Shown: piece after piece, positions 1 through 12,444 of the stretch | Layout of the letters: each line of letters begins with the position of its first letter | Position numbering within the stretch: position 1 is the first letter of the stretch | Assembly (NCBI GenBank): GCA_026874595.1 | Contig: CM049310.1 | Coordinates: 79,353,056-79,417,055, forward strand | DNA length: 64,000 nt | From: Sipunculus nudus | Lineage: Eukaryota; Annelida; Sipuncula; Golfingiida; Sipunculidae | Direction: 5' to 3' | Notes under the pieces: model-generated | Seen by the model: the letters and a program-made list of their open reading frames with translations, nothing else | Databases searched by the model: none | What the model was told of the DNA's origin: nothing | Program-made: the position numbers and the translations under genes

Positions 1-523
1 GACAGACTTTCTATGTACAAAAGCCACTTACTTCTCTGTGCCCATTAAAGCTTGACCTCTGACCTCTGAATCCCGTCAATAATTTCCGTCCCGCTCTCCC
101 TGCCTTGCTCGGACACTCCTTCAAACTACCCGTACTTGATCCCCGACAACAAACGTTCGGTCTTCTCACGAATCTGCCTTCCACAGCAACACACCAAGAA
201 AAGCAACATACCCTGGTGGCAACAGTTCTTTTTTTAATTTCATCCTAGAATGGTTCAGTGCCTCCGTGAAAGAGCATGATACAAAACGATATGTATCCAT
301 GATTAAACTGGCACCTCGATGCTATGTTTTAATACACCATTACCACTGGTGTATGCGTATCATCATTCAGATTACTATGCGATTCGAGACAAAATGCAAA
401 GTTGGTATAGTGGCCCGGTCAATACGGGTTATATCAGTCGGGCACGTGTGCATCAGCCAGGTTGAGTACACAGGGGTCAGGAACAACGAAATATGGGCAA
501 ATATGGGAACAAAACTATTATAA
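1..523. other. spacer, no gene seen
   Basis: No open frame here has splice context, a recognisable domain or a signal peptide. The short frames present look like chance frames in AT-rich DNA. Confidence 0.5.
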
Positions 524-2075
524 AAACTAGATGTGTCGGAACGACACGAATGCCCCCCCTGGGGAAAATTAGAAACATTTGTAAAATTTTGAAAATTTTT
601 TTAAGTTCAGGAGGTGTCGTATGGTCAAAAGTAGGTCAACAAGGGCAAAATGCAAACTCGATCTGTAACGGGTCATTATCAAGCAACACATCAAAAATCA
701 TGCCAGTATATGCAGGCATTGTGAAAAAAAGTCCATACGTGCATTTTCCATAAAAATTTCTGTCTTTCATGAAATTTTCTATGTTTAGGAGCCGTAAAAC
801 AATGAAAAGTAGGTCAACTGGGACGAAACGCTAACTCGATCTGTAACTGTCATTATCTGCCCACACATAAAAAATCAGGGTGGTATCTGCAGGCATTGAG
901 GAAAAAAAGTCAGTACATATGCATTTGTTATGAAAATTTATATTTTTCATGAAACTTTCTATGTTCAGGAGCAGTCAAATGGTCAAAAGTAGGTCAACTG
1001 GGACAAAACAAGAACTCGATCTGTAACTGGTCAATATCTGCCTACACACCAAAAATCAGGCCCGTATCTGCAGGCACTGCGAAAAAAAGTCCATACATGT
1101 GCACTTTTTTATGAAATTTTCTATGTTAGAGCACCGTCAAATGGTCAAAAGTATGTCAACTGAGACAAAACGCGAACTCGATCTGTAACTGGTCAAAATC
1201 TGCCAACACACCAAAAATCAGGCCAATATCTGCAGGCATTGCGAAAAAAAGTCTGTACATGTGTATTTGTCATGAAATTTCATATTTTTCATGAAATTTT
1301 CTATGTTCAGGAGCCTAAACGGTCAAAAGTAGGTCAACTGGGATGAAACGCGAACTCGATCTGTAACTGGTCTATATCTGCCCACACACAAAAAATCAGG
1401 CCAATATCTGCAGGCATTGCGAATAAAGTCCGTACATGTATATCTGTCATGAATATTTCTATTTTTCATGAAATTTTCTAAGTTAAGGTGGCGTAAAACG
1501 TTCAAAATTAGGTCAACCGGGACGAAACGCGAACTCGATCTGTAACTGGTCATTATCTGCCCATACACAAAAAATCAGGCCAATATCTGCAGGCATTGTG
1601 AAAAAAAGTCCGTACATGTGTATTTGTCATGAAAATTTCTATTTTTCATGAAATTTTCTAAGTTTAGGAGCCGTAAAACAGTCAAAGTAGGTCAACTGGG
1701 ATGAAACGCGAACTCGATCTGTAACTGGTCATTATCTGCCTACACACCAAAAATCAGGCCAATATCTGCAGGCATTGCGAAAAAAAGTCCGTACATGTGT
1801 ATTTGTTGTGAAATTTCTATTTTTCATGAAATTTTCTAAGTTTTGGAGCCTTAAAACGGTCAAAAGTAGGTCAACCGGGACGAAATGCAAACTCGATCTG
1901 TAACTGGTCTATATCTGCCCACACACCAAAAATCAGGCCAATATCTGCAGGCATTGCGAAAAAAAGTCCGTACAACTGTTTGATTTCGGAATGACGGAAG
2001 GACGGAAGGACGGAATGACGGACATGGGTAAAACTATATGCCCCGGCCACTTTGTGGCGGGGGCAAAAAAAGGGG
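524..2075 (+). repeat. pearl/HINE-like element with internal tandem array
   Basis: The left end carries the inverted motif GTGTCGGAACGACAC (six-base arms, GAA loop) followed by a C-run. About eight direct repeats follow, spaced 162-181 bases (nearly all 178-181). Each contains an 'aggtcaactggga' block, a 'ctgtaactggtca' block and an 'atatctgcaggcattg' block. The right end has a run of 'gacgga' repeats and then a GC-rich hairpin around 2040-2062 (CCCCGGCCAC / GTGGCGGGG). A defined 5' end, an internal minisatellite and a 3' hairpin are what is known of bivalve pearl-type elements, which have been linked to Helentron-associated non-autonomous elements. That family assignment is inference. No protein is encoded. 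Confidence 0.7.
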
Positions 2076-2623
2076 GTTTTTTAAACAAAACACGAGTTAC
2101 TGTCTGGTAATATACAGAGGGAATACCAATCACAGAGTAAAAATACATAATAAATTAATTATATTTGGATTTTCTTTAGAACACACATTTACAGTAGATA
2201 GAATGTATAATAAACATAACAAATATACGATTCACACCTTGGTTTATGTATATTTCCCAAGTGAATTAATTTATTTACATTCTCAAAGTGAATTCTTACT
2301 TGAGGCACATACTTCAGCAGTGGACCTTAAATGTGCAGCATACAGACGGGTACACTTTATGTTGCCTTGACACATCAGGCCGAGTGCCTGAGTATCTTAT
2401 ATTTAGTGCAAGTCTTCTTAATTCTGACGCATTGTCTGATCGATATGTCGTCACATTTACTGGGTCAGACATGTGGTTGTGTCATTTAAAAGATGAGAAA
2501 CATTGTTTGTGGTAGTTATAAAACAGTTATGTACCTAGACATATTATTGTATTTATCAATTTTTTTACGAATTCCTCTCAAAGTACGATAATAATAATAA
2601 TAATAATTATAATAATAATAAAG

Positions 2624-2656
<33 letters not shown>

Positions 2657-3600
2657 TAATGATAATAATTGCTGAGTTTCTAAACAGTCATGTTCAATAA
2701 TATCAACTAAAATCAACTAAGTAGATAGAACACATGAGATGCGCTAAGTATTTTTTTTTATATTCTGCCTTTCTGTGTTTGTACATCATGAGAAAACTCT
2801 TGATTTATAGGAAAACATTCATCATCTTGACATACTCGACTGAAAAGACCATTTCTGATTTCATTTTCAACTAATTCTATAGAGCAAAACGCAAGTACAC
2901 ACATGGTACAGCATGGCTCCACTTCAAAGTATTTTTCCATCAGGGTCAACACCGATCTTCAATCACAGTTAAAACACATGGCATTTGCAATATTAAATAT
3001 GTGCATATTTATTTAAAAAAATGAATTGGAACTTGTTCAACCCATATGCGACTAAATGATATAAGATTGCCACCTGTTTGTACTTAAAAACAAAGCAGTC
3101 TAGCAAAAACGGATCGTATAATTCATGTCTTAGCTGGAACATATTCCTTTAGCCAATCCTTATGATTATAATGTTTTATCACACGAGTAAAATTAGAGGG
3201 CCAGATAAATCAAAATGTTTAATTTGCTCTTAAAGGCATTTGAAACAATTAATAACACCTATAACCTACGCGTACGAAGTTAAATAGGCGTTTTATGCAG
3301 TTTTTAGTCTGTTTCCCCACAAGTAGCGGCACACGTTCTTATGAATTATCATGATATTTATATGTGTGCCATGAGCTTGGATACAATTATTATTTCGGAG
3401 TGCGGCCTTTCAGTTTTGTGGCACGGATTCATTGGCGGAGTGTGTGTGCTCCCTGAGTGTTTCTCGTGGTATGGGCTGATATTTCATGTGAGAGATATTC
3501 TTATAACATTTCCTTGACTATTCTGAAATGCTACTTATTCCAAATATATTGTTCACTTTGTTTAAGAAATTTAAATGATTTAAAAACATATAAGAAATTA
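2076..3600. other. spacer with AAT microsatellite
   Basis: No supported gene. An imperfect (AAT)n/(AAG)n tract lies at 2588-2654. The weak minus-strand frame at 2758-2952 has no splice or homology support. Confidence 0.45.
2588..2654. repeat. (AAT)n microsatellite
   Basis: About 65 bases of trinucleotide repeat with interruptions. Confidence 0.9.
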
Positions 3601-3624
3601 CCCGAAACTAGGTTATGATTGCCT

Positions 3625-3885
3625 CCGGCAGAAGGGTATTCGTTCATCCCCGGCCGTGTGTGTGTTCGTGCGTGTCTCTGTGTGTGTGTTTGTTTCAAAT
3701 TTAACTCACGCAATCCTGAACGGAATTTCGTGAACTTTTCCTTTCAGGGAATATTCACAAATGTACATACACTTATGCACGAATGAAATTGGGAATATGG
3801 GACAAGGGGGCATCCCACAATGGGATCGCCTACGTGGCGGAGGCTTGCACTCCTTAGAATGAAGATTTCTAGGTAGTAAATTAAC
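3625..3885 (+). repeat. dispersed repeat family 1, copy 1
   Basis: This copy shares an order of blocks with 18985-19330 and 60690-61035: a 'ttcgtgcgtg/tctgtgtgt' stretch, then 'cacttatgcacgaat', then 'ggaggcttgca...ttccttagaatgaagatttctag'. The three copies are diverged but collinear. No coding capacity was seen. Confidence 0.55.
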
Positions 3886-5306
3886 AATAATTTTTTTTTT
3901 TTTTTGGGGGGGGGGGGGTAACTTATTTGTACAAGAGTCGAATAACTTGTTAAAAATGGTGAAAAAAGGTAAGCTTGCACTGTCCGATTGACGTCTGTCT
4001 GTTTTACTCTCTTCAGATAAAGGTTGACAGTATTATTTTAACATTTGATGTATGTAGTTATTGTAATTGTTTTCCTTTTTGGAAAAGGACGGTTGTGTCC
4101 CTTTACTAGAGAAAACAAATCTCAATACAGGTCAATAAACCATGTTCCAATTAAAGCTTGTTTCTGCCATTCAATACATGTTTTGATACGTTTGATTACA
4201 AAGCTGTGTCAACCTAGCATAGCAAATGTTGAAGACTGCAATCAGGATTCATATAAAATGTTTCAATGTTTTAGGTCGATTAGATATTATTTGTTGAGTT
4301 TGGTAAAATGTTATTTATGTGGGTAATAATGTTAACTTTAAGGAAACGTCGTGTGATTGGGTAACATTAAAAAAACTGAATGGTAAATTTATTTGTTTTA
4401 TGCGAAAAAAATTTCTTCAAAATTTTAGGTTCATTTCTCAAGGATTATTCCTTTAAACGAACAAACTGGCACCCTGCCGTTTTAAGGGCACATGACTTAA
4501 CCAACTGTTTAGCACGCTAAAGGCAGTTGCTGTTTCATTTGGTTTAACTTCAAATATTGAGTCTCGGCTACCTTCTAGAAATGAATATGGATGTGTTTAT
4601 GTTTATAACAGCATACGCAATTGATAACATAGAATGATATACATTTTATCCCAAAGATTCAGTGTAGTTTATCGAAGAAGACAAAGACCATATGACACGA
4701 CCAAGATGTATTATGCGTTCTCGGTTCAGTAATTAAAATGTAATATTATAACAACAATTTATTTCTGTTATATGTGGAGATATGTAACTTTTGTTGAATT
4801 AAGAAAAAAATATTATTATAAAATATGGAACAAGCACTCAGTGCTTAATCAAAACAAAACCAGGGAAATCCACGCTAACTATATGTTTTAAATCCACAGG
4901 ACAACCACGCACTCTCAAGCAAAACCATGATAAATTTACAATTAGTATTTATTTTACATTACTTTAATAAGCAATCACATACTCGGAAGGAAGGATACCT
5001 TATTTGTTTTACAATGCAACTGTTTATTGTTTTTTTACTGGCCCTTGGTGTTAGCTTAAAATAATACGTACTTTACTTTATGTTTGCTTGAAGTATCTGT
5101 GTTACAATTGATTATTGGGTATTTGTGTCTAATTAGTGATCTATAGATAAAGATAACATTTGCAAATATTACCAAAACCACCCTAACAGCAAGGGTTAAT
5201 GATTTGTCTTATTATCTGGCACTCAGTAGATTATGAAGCCTCAGCCTGTAATCATGGTAATTTAGGATTATCTGAGTTGATTTCAGCTGTTGATGAATAA
5301 AGATAT
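3886..5306. other. spacer, no gene seen
   Basis: AT-rich, non-coding in appearance. It starts with T-run/G13 homopolymers at 3892-3918. Confidence 0.45.
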
Positions 5307-5417
5307 CAGGGGCGGATCCAGGATCTTGCAAGTGGGGGGGGGGGGGGGGCTAGTGGATATTTTGCATAATATATATATTGGCGCAGGTACTTGCCATAGA
5401 CATTTATCTTATTATTA

Positions 5418-5490
<73 letters not shown>
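5307..5490 (+). mobile_element. hAT-like MITE end plus G16 and (TTA)n(TA)n
   Basis: The sequence GGGGCGGATCCAGGAT begins a terminus shared with sites near 7196, 14404/14574, 33428/33604 and 34158. It is followed by sixteen G (5334-5349) and then a (TTA)n tract running into (TA)n (5409-5487). CAGGGGCGG-type termini suit hAT-like MITEs, but no partner end or target duplication is certain here. Confidence 0.45.
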
Positions 5491-6839
5491 AAAGGTTATA
5501 ATCGGTCAATCGCTGGATACGTTATTTGAATATATGTCTCTTTGTACCTATGAAACAAGTTGCAGACTGGAAACTAACAAAAACATTACTCCACGGCTAT
5601 AGAAATAATATACCGTTTGCATTTTCCCACTTCTTATACGATCTGACAATTTGTAAATTGTGAAATTGTTGTAAATGGGAACAGATGTGCAACATAATAT
5701 TTTCCGGAGACATAGTTTACAAATGGAAACTCATTAACGAAGTTGAGACTAAACGTAAATGCAGACTTTAAAGTCAGACAATTCATATTATGTGTATTTT
5801 AAATTTTGTGAATTTACTGTTTATAGCGAGAATTATATAAATTCAAAAGAAATGTGGGGCAAGTTAACCAACTTGATTTTGCATAACCGGTCTGCTTGCC
5901 CCTTTCAGAAATTTATATCCAATTAAAGGTTCCCCTAAAACCAAAAATAAAGACGGTCTTTTTATAAATATATTTGTGAGATATTATTGTGATCCAGGTA
6001 AACATTGATTTTTTTTTCTGTCTCTCCTGAAAAGTCCGTCTATAACTGTTGAGTACAGCTGCTAACAGACGAATCAACCAACGTCGATAATTACATGAAA
6101 ACCTTGCTTCGTAGAGGAATAATTAACTCAAATAAATAAAGCAAATAAAAACTTCACTGGAGCAAGCAGAATGAATGGGGAATTCATAGTAAAAGAATAA
6201 ATGATCTGGACATTATTTTTTTCTATCAACCGATTTATAAATAAAAATAAGACTTGGGTATACATGTATTAATAATCTCTTTTTTAGGTGTCGTATAGAG
6301 ATGAAAATGAGGTGTGAGCACAAGTGCCCAACGATGTAAACATTTTGTTCATTATTTAATCTCAAATAATTGATCAGTCATAAAATAAAGACACAACTAT
6401 ACATATAAACATTTTTAGTTGCATTAAACATCATTGAAAAAGGCGAATAACTCATTATTGAATATTATTTTCTAACTACTTATTTAAGGCATTACTCACC
6501 AGCGTTTATTTTGAATAACTGGTATAGCTTGAACTACTTTTCCACGTGTGCAGTTGCTTCATTGGTCTATAATTTTTGCTTTAATGCGTTCAAACGTCAG
6601 ATCTCTTTTATATATACGTCTGAAATTTAAAATGCATTACTTTATTCCTAGGATAAAGACAGGTGAATAAGGCTTGCTTTTTATTTTAACGCTTAATCAT
6701 GTTCACAAGCAAGATGTCCAAGGCCAAGGACAGCTGGCATATCCCATGAAAAAATGCTTGAGGGAGTCATTTGAAATTTGTAACGTCTATAACCAATGTT
6801 GGAAAATGCCCAACTAATAATTTAAAAATACAACAAGGA
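5491..6839. other. spacer, no gene seen
   Basis: AT-rich, with no frame above background and no recognised repeat. Confidence 0.45.
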
Positions 6840-6985
6840 CCTTGGGCCACAATGGTCCCCGGCCATATGTTTAACTATGAAAGTGTGGCATCAGTGATGA
6901 TGCGGGACGGACGAACGGATTGAAGGACTGACAGACGCGGACCTTTTAGTAGTCCTCTCTCCTAACGGCGGGGGAATAAAAAAGG
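6840..6985 (+). repeat. 3' remnant of a pearl/HINE-like element
   Basis: The 'gggacggacgaacgga...gactgacagacg' stretch followed by a 'ctcctaacggcggggga' tail resembles the right end of the element ending near 2075. The internal array is missing. Confidence 0.4.
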
Positions 6986-7141
6986 TGCCTGATACTGGTG
7001 TCAACATGCGTTTCTCCTAACGATTCCTTGGGTTTTCAACTTTTGTTTTTCAGTTGATAGGGTGATATTTGTATGACGGCAACTGGAAATAATGTAAAGA
7101 AAATCTCTTCTGGTAAAAAATGATACCAATGTTTCAGTCTT

Positions 7142-7198
7142 GGGGGGGGGGGGGGGGGCTTCAGCCCCCAAAGCTACCCCCTCTGGATCCGCCACTGG
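7142..7198 (-). mobile_element. G17 tract and hAT-like MITE terminus
   Basis: Seventeen G (7142-7158) precede the reversed terminus 'ctctggatccgccact', the complement of the GGCGGATCCAG end seen at 5307. It may be the other end of that element or a separate fragment. Confidence 0.4.
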
Positions 7199-7593
7199 AT
7201 ATCTACACGTAATGGATAAGCAATTCGTATTGACGTTCGTCTCATTTTCCCTTCGTATCAATTATGAATAAAATCCCCCAACCGTTCTGTTTAAACTTTA
7301 TGGGCATGATTATCGCTATATTTATTTATACATATATTTTACCAGGATGGGCCATTCAGCATGTTCAGCTGTTTTTCGATGGGGTCCTGGAAATATCACA
7401 GAGAAATATACATTGACAAGAAGATATACATTACATACTTATATTAAAAAAGTCATTGAAAATAAAGAAGAAAAAACAATGATCTAAACATACACATATT
7501 TAAAACATAGATTGCTTCATATAACACAAATGTAATCATATACAATTATAAAGGTCGAGTAACTGAAATTCTGAGTTTAAAACATTGAAATCA

Positions 7594-8181
7594 TCATAGA
7601 AAGGATTTATATAGTTGTTTAAAACGCTTAACATCAGTTACGTGTCTTAGATTATTGGGAAGTTGGTTCCAGTGATGCGGGCCTGCGTAAAGAAAGCTTG
7701 ATTTAAATCTGTCAGTTCTCGGTTTTATGATGGCAAGATTGCCACTGGTCGTGTGACGTGTATTGTATGGGTTACGTGCATATTTGAGGCCATGTCTAAA
7801 AGTAGGAGGTGCATCACCAAATAAACATTTAAAAACTAAAAGATTTACAAAATAGCGATATCTCTGTTCCACGGTCATCCAACCTAACTGAATTATTAAT
7901 GATGCTGGAGAGATATTTATATCGAAGTTTTTTGTAACAATACGGGCAGCTTTATTTTGGAGTCTCTGGATTTTTGACTTGTACGTTTTCGAACATCCAC
8001 CCCAAACAGAAATACAGTAATCAATATGGCTTTGAATAAGAGAATGATATATAAGTTTTAAAGTTGGTGTTTGAAGAAACTTGCAAAGTCGGTAAAGGAC
8101 ATGTAATTTTGTGATAATTTTATCGTAGATATAATCTACATGATCCTTCCATTTTAAGCGGGAGTCGACGATTAAACCCAA
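7594..8181 (-). pseudogene. LINE C-terminal region downstream of RT
   Basis: The frame begins GLIVDSRLKWKDHV, the usual start of the region after the RT palm in Jockey/CR1-type elements. It continues through YHSLIQSHIDYCISVWGG and ends FKQLYKSFL at its stop. It is the longest intact frame in the element. Confidence 0.8.
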
Positions 8182-8314
8182 AAGTTTCGTGTTATTTTCG
8201 GAATTAATGTAACGTCATTAATGTTAATATTTTTGGTAAAATTAGAGATATGACTGAATAACACAATACTCGATTTAACAGGGTTGATACATAAATGATT
8301 TACTCTGAACCATT

Positions 8315-9195
8315 TTAGGGCCATGTCAATCTTGCCTTGTAAATGGCTGATTGCATTATCTGCGGAATCAGCACAGGTAAGCAGTTAATATCGTCAGCAT
8401 AAAGTATACACTTGTTGTTCATATAGCTCGGGAAATCATTCATATAAATAAGAAATAGTATAGGCCCTAAAACTGTGCCTTGAGGAGTACCAATGTTTAC
8501 GGTAGAAGTTTTCGAAATTGAACCACAGGAGGAAACGAATTGGCGCCTGTCGGATAAATAAGACTTGAACCATGCGAGCTCTACATTTTCTATTCCATAC
8601 TTCTGGAGTTTTTCGAGCAACATAGAATGATCGAGGCTGTCAAAACCCTTCTTTATGTCCACAAAACACGCAGCTGTAATGTTATTATTATCAAGGTTAG
8701 TAAGACATTCATCGACTAGCGTGTGTAAGGATAAATGAGTTGATCGATTTGGTAGGTATGCGAACTGTTTATCAGTGAACATTTGATTTTTATTAAGGTG
8801 TGCGACAACATGGCATTTTACAAAATGTTCTAAAATTTTGGGACATGTCCAGTGAGGGAAATAGGACGATAATTGGTAGGGTCACACTTGGTACCAGAAC
8901 CCTTGTAAATTGGAGTGATACGCGCAGTTTTCTAGTCCTGTGGAACAATGCCAGTTGAAAGAGAAAGATTCAACAGATGAGCCAAGCATGGAGAAATTAC
9001 AGATGAAGCTATTTTAAGAAAGAATCCAGACATCCCTAACACATCATCCTTTAATGTTGCATCTAATTCCATTAAACGAGAGTGGACAAAACGCGTAGAA
9101 ACACGAGGAAAATAGAACGGGTTTGCAGAAGAATTGATGATAAACGAATTGGTTACAATTTTCCCTTGGAAATCTTCGTTTATAAGTTTTCCCAC
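8315..9195 (-). pseudogene. LINE reverse transcriptase domain, broken
   Basis: The first part (9195-8932) ends at a TAG where related elements have Trp (IVPQD-stop-KTARITPIYKG). The frame then continues through TNYRPISLT before a shift. The core (8782-8315) has FVDIKKGFDSLDH (the catalytic FxDxxxAF-type motif, here DIKKGFD), GTPQGTVLGP and YADD. The polymerase active-site residues are present, but the frame is not continuous. Confidence 0.85.
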
Positions 9196-9447
9196 AGAAC
9201 TAAAGAAATCGTTAAAGTTATCACAGTCGATATCAGTATTTGTTTTTTTTTGCGTGTTCTTATTTGAAGGGATTACGTGGTTTAGTGCCTTCCAAATTGT
9301 ACTAGGTTTAGAGACGTTTGAACGAATTAGGTCAGAATAATATCGAGAGCGATTTTTGCGAATTTCACGAGTAACGGTATTACGAAGACGTCTATATTCA
9401 TTCCAGTCAGAAGCACTGTTTGTCCGTCTTGCTTTTTTATTCGCAAT

Positions 9448-10370
9448 TTAGTATTTTATCACCCATCTATTGGGGGTAGATTTTACTCGTCGTTTATAGA
9501 GCGGAGCATTATTATTGCAGATTTTTACAAATTCAGACTGCCACATCTTCCATGCCAAATTAAGATCAGTCATGTAAGGAATAAAAGATGACATGAAAAA
9601 AGATGAACATATTTCTTGAATGAATTTATCCTTGTTAAAAAGTCTTAAGTTGCGACAAGTTACATATTTTGGATTCTTCTTTTCATCATATTGTTTCTTT
9701 AAAATTGTTGCCGTTACAAAGTGATCACTTAGGGTCAACTGGTAAACTTTAGAACTGTAATGCATTTCAGGATTGGATGTATAAATAAGGTCTATCAACG
9801 TTTTTGAATGTTTTGTAACACGAGTGGGTGTAGTAATTAGTTGTTTCATCCCAAATAACCGTTCTGCTAAATCAAGTTTAGTTGATTTTAACTTGTTAGG
9901 CTGCAAGTAATCAACATTAAAATATCCTAACAAAATGACGTACTTAGAGATCTTAAAAGCTTGACCAATAACATCTAGCAAATCATCAATATATTCACTT
10001 GATGCATTCGGAGGCCTGTAAACGGATCCTATTAAAATAGTTTTCATTCCGAGAGCAATTTTCACCCATACACTTTCAATGCCACCAGACACTGGCTGAA
10101 ATACTTGCGGTTTTAGGGATGTTTAAATATACATAATTACACCTCCGCCATGTCGGTGTCTGTCGTGTCTAAAATGCACATAATGTTCGATGGAGACCAC
10201 AGAATCAAGTACATGTTTGTCAAGCCAAGACTCGGTTAAAGCTAAAACATGTCGCCTGAAACGAAAGCACATTTGGCGAATCTCATCAACTTTCGGAATC
10301 ATCAAGATTCGGTATATATCTGCGTATATTAAGATGTGCCAAAATTGTACCCTTAGCTTCTAATAAGCTG
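9448..10370 (-). pseudogene. LINE endonuclease domain, broken
   Basis: The N-terminal motif HLNIRR lies near 10345 in one frame. After a frameshift comes KVDEIRQMC...VLALTESWLD (10305 downward), where the Glu is the usual metal-binding residue. An in-frame TAA at 10123-10125 interrupts it, and then IGSVYRPPN, GYFNVD and LSDHF follow in the same frame down to a stop at 9448. Loss of the Asp in GDFN plus the stop and the shift make this non-functional. Confidence 0.8.
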
Positions 10371-10400
10371 GCGTGTCACTGAGCCTCCTCTGGCTACGTT

Positions 10401-10856
10401 CCTCCGGTATATGTATCGATATACATTGTATATTAAGCCATGTAATATGTTACATAAATACCTTAGGAACATGCATTGTGTCCAATGATTTCTTTTTAAC
10501 ACTTCATTTCTCCTTCCATATTGACTCAAATGTCACTGACACCTGTGTTCGAATCCTGTGTCTGTATATTCATGTACTTCCTTCACTCTTTTTAACTTCT
10601 TTGTTGTCAAAAACACTAATCTCCAAAACTTCATTGCACCTCATAGCTAATTCAAATGATCATTGTATTGAACAAGTTCTTCAAATTATATTCATTCTGA
10701 CGTCAATAAATATATGTATGCAAATTTGTAAACATGATCTTTTACCAGAAGAATACCAAAAAGCAGATTAAACTTCAATTCCATATTGCTATACGCCATT
10801 TTACCTAGACCTAATGAAATAACTACTCTTGCAAAAAAAAAAAAAAATACAAAAAA
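10401..10856. other. possible LINE 5' flank or ORF1 relic
   Basis: A 132-residue plus-strand frame exists here but has no domain. It is more likely a shadow of decayed sequence lying 5' to the LINE endonuclease on the minus strand. No gene is called. Confidence 0.3.
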
Positions 10857-12390
10857 AACTAGATGTGTTGGAACGACACGAATGCCCCCGCCTAGAGCAA
10901 ATTAGAAATATTTGTTAAATTTTGTTAATTTTTTTTTTAAGTTCAGGAGCTGTCATATGGTCAAAAGTAGATCAACCAGGACAAAATGCAAACTTGATCT
11001 GTAACGGGTCATTGTCAAGCAACACACCAAAAATCAGGCCAATATCTGCAGGCATTGTGAAAAAAAAATCCATGCATGTCCATTTTTCATAAAAATTTCT
11101 ATTTTTCATGAAATTTTCTATGTTTAGGATCTGTCATATGGTCAAAAATAGGTAAACTGGGACCTAAGTGGTCATTATGCGCCAACAGACCAAAAAATAG
11201 GCCAGTAAACTAGAATATTAGCAAAAGCTGATAATCAGATATAAATTTAAATTGAAGAGGTATGTACCATGTTTCATAACAATCCACCAAATGCTTCCTG
11301 AGAAATAAGCTCCTAAGTTTTTTTTTCTATTCCAAGCTCTATGACCTTGAAAAGTAGGTCAAGATCACCCATCTTTGAACTTGACCAAGATTTTGTAAAT
11401 ATGCAAAAGAAGTTCCTGTGTTGAAAACTTTTGGAGATATCCTGCACAAAAGGCCAAAATGGAAAAATCCGATGAAAATTCTTTGAAAATTCAGAAATTG
11501 TAGGTGGCGCCACTAAAATTGTGCAGCACGTACAGACCATCAGTGCCAATGACCATAGTAAGTTTTTTAAAAATCCACAAGATAGTTGCTGAGATATAAG
11601 CTTCCAAGTATTTTTCTATCATCAGCTCTAAACAAATAAAAATAGGTCAAGGTCACCCCATCTTTAAACTTGACCAAGATTTTGTTGAATCACATCTTCA
11701 CCGAAGAAATAAAAATTCCGACGGCGAATCCTTTAAGAAATATCCTGCTCAGAAGGCCAAAGGTAAAAAATCCGATAAAAATTCATAAAAAATCCGAAAT
11801 TGTAGGTGGCACCACCAAACTTGTGCAACTGGTACAGACCATCAGTCCCAATGATCGTAATAAGTTTTATGAAAATCCACACAATGGTTCCTGAGGTATT
11901 AGCTTCTGAGTGTTTTTCTATAATCACCTCTGAAATGTAGAAAAATGGGTCTAGGTCACCCATCTTCGAACTTGACCGAGATTTTATCGATATACATCTT
12001 CACTGATGAAACAAAATTCCAATGGGGAATCCTTTAGAGATATCCCGCTCACAAGGTAAAGTTAACGGACGCCGGACGGACTGACGCCGGACAGACGGGC
12101 GGCTAGACAGACGGACGGACGGACATCTTGGATGACGACAATAGCCCATCAGCCTATGGGCTGAGGTCTTAAATAGGCTGTACATGTACATTTGTCATGA
12201 AAATTCTTTTATAATTTTTTAATGTTCAGGCGCCGTCAAACGATCAAATATAGGTCAACCTGGACCAAACGCGAACTCAAACTGTAACTGGTCAATATCT
12301 GCCCGCACATAAAATATCAGGGTAGTATCTGCAGGTATTGCGAAAAAAGTCGTTATATGTGCACTTGTCATGAAAATTTATATGCTAGGT
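10857..12390 (+). repeat. pearl/HINE-like element, interrupted
   Basis: The left end repeats the 524 element's start with one change (TAGATGTGTTGGAACGACAC). Array units of the same family run to about 11214. The same unit resumes at about 12178 with 'gctgtacatgtacatttgtcatg' and ends near 12390. The interrupted unit has lost roughly 27 bases. The block between is a different element. Confidence 0.65.
11215..12175 (+). repeat. second array element nested in the first
   Basis: Degenerate direct repeats spaced about 280-300 bases share 'atccac...atggttgctgagatat', 'ttttctat...agctctgaa', 'aggtcaaggtcacc' and 'gaccaagattttg' blocks. The right end has 'gacgccggacggactgacgccggacagacg' style repeats (12065-12124) and a hairpin AGCCCAT-cagcct-ATGGGCT (12142-12161). 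The architecture is the same as the host element, but the family differs. Confidence 0.55.
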
Positions 12391-12394
12391 CCTT

Positions 12395-12444
<50 letters not shown>

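Larger units (their letters stand above)
7320..10400 (-). mobile_element. decayed non-LTR retrotransposon (Jockey/CR1 group)
   Basis: Read on the minus strand it contains, in order, an APE-type endonuclease (about 10370-9450), a reverse transcriptase (about 9195-8315) and the conserved C-terminal region after the RT (8181-7594). Recognisable motifs are ALTESWLD, SDHF, YRPISL, GTPQGTVLGPILFLIYMNDF and YADD. Frameshifts and in-frame stops occur throughout: a stop at 10123-10125, a Trp-to-stop TAG just upstream of the RT fingers near 8930, and shifts near 10300 and 8850. The endonuclease GDFN motif reads GYFN, so the catalytic Asp is gone. The element is inactive. End points are approximate because no poly-A tail or target duplication was resolved. 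Confidence 0.85.

Noticed and set aside
524-2000. Evenly spaced repeats resembling a CRISPR array
   Set aside because: Units are about 180 bases and repeat along their whole length with no unique spacers; the genome is animal.
524-2000. Hammerhead ribozyme in the array units, as known from some mollusc repeats
   Set aside because: Neither strand of the unit shows the CTGATGA and GAAA core in the right order.
10373-10771. 132-residue plus-strand frame
   Set aside because: Low-complexity hydrophobic composition with no domain, lying in the 5' flank of the decayed LINE.
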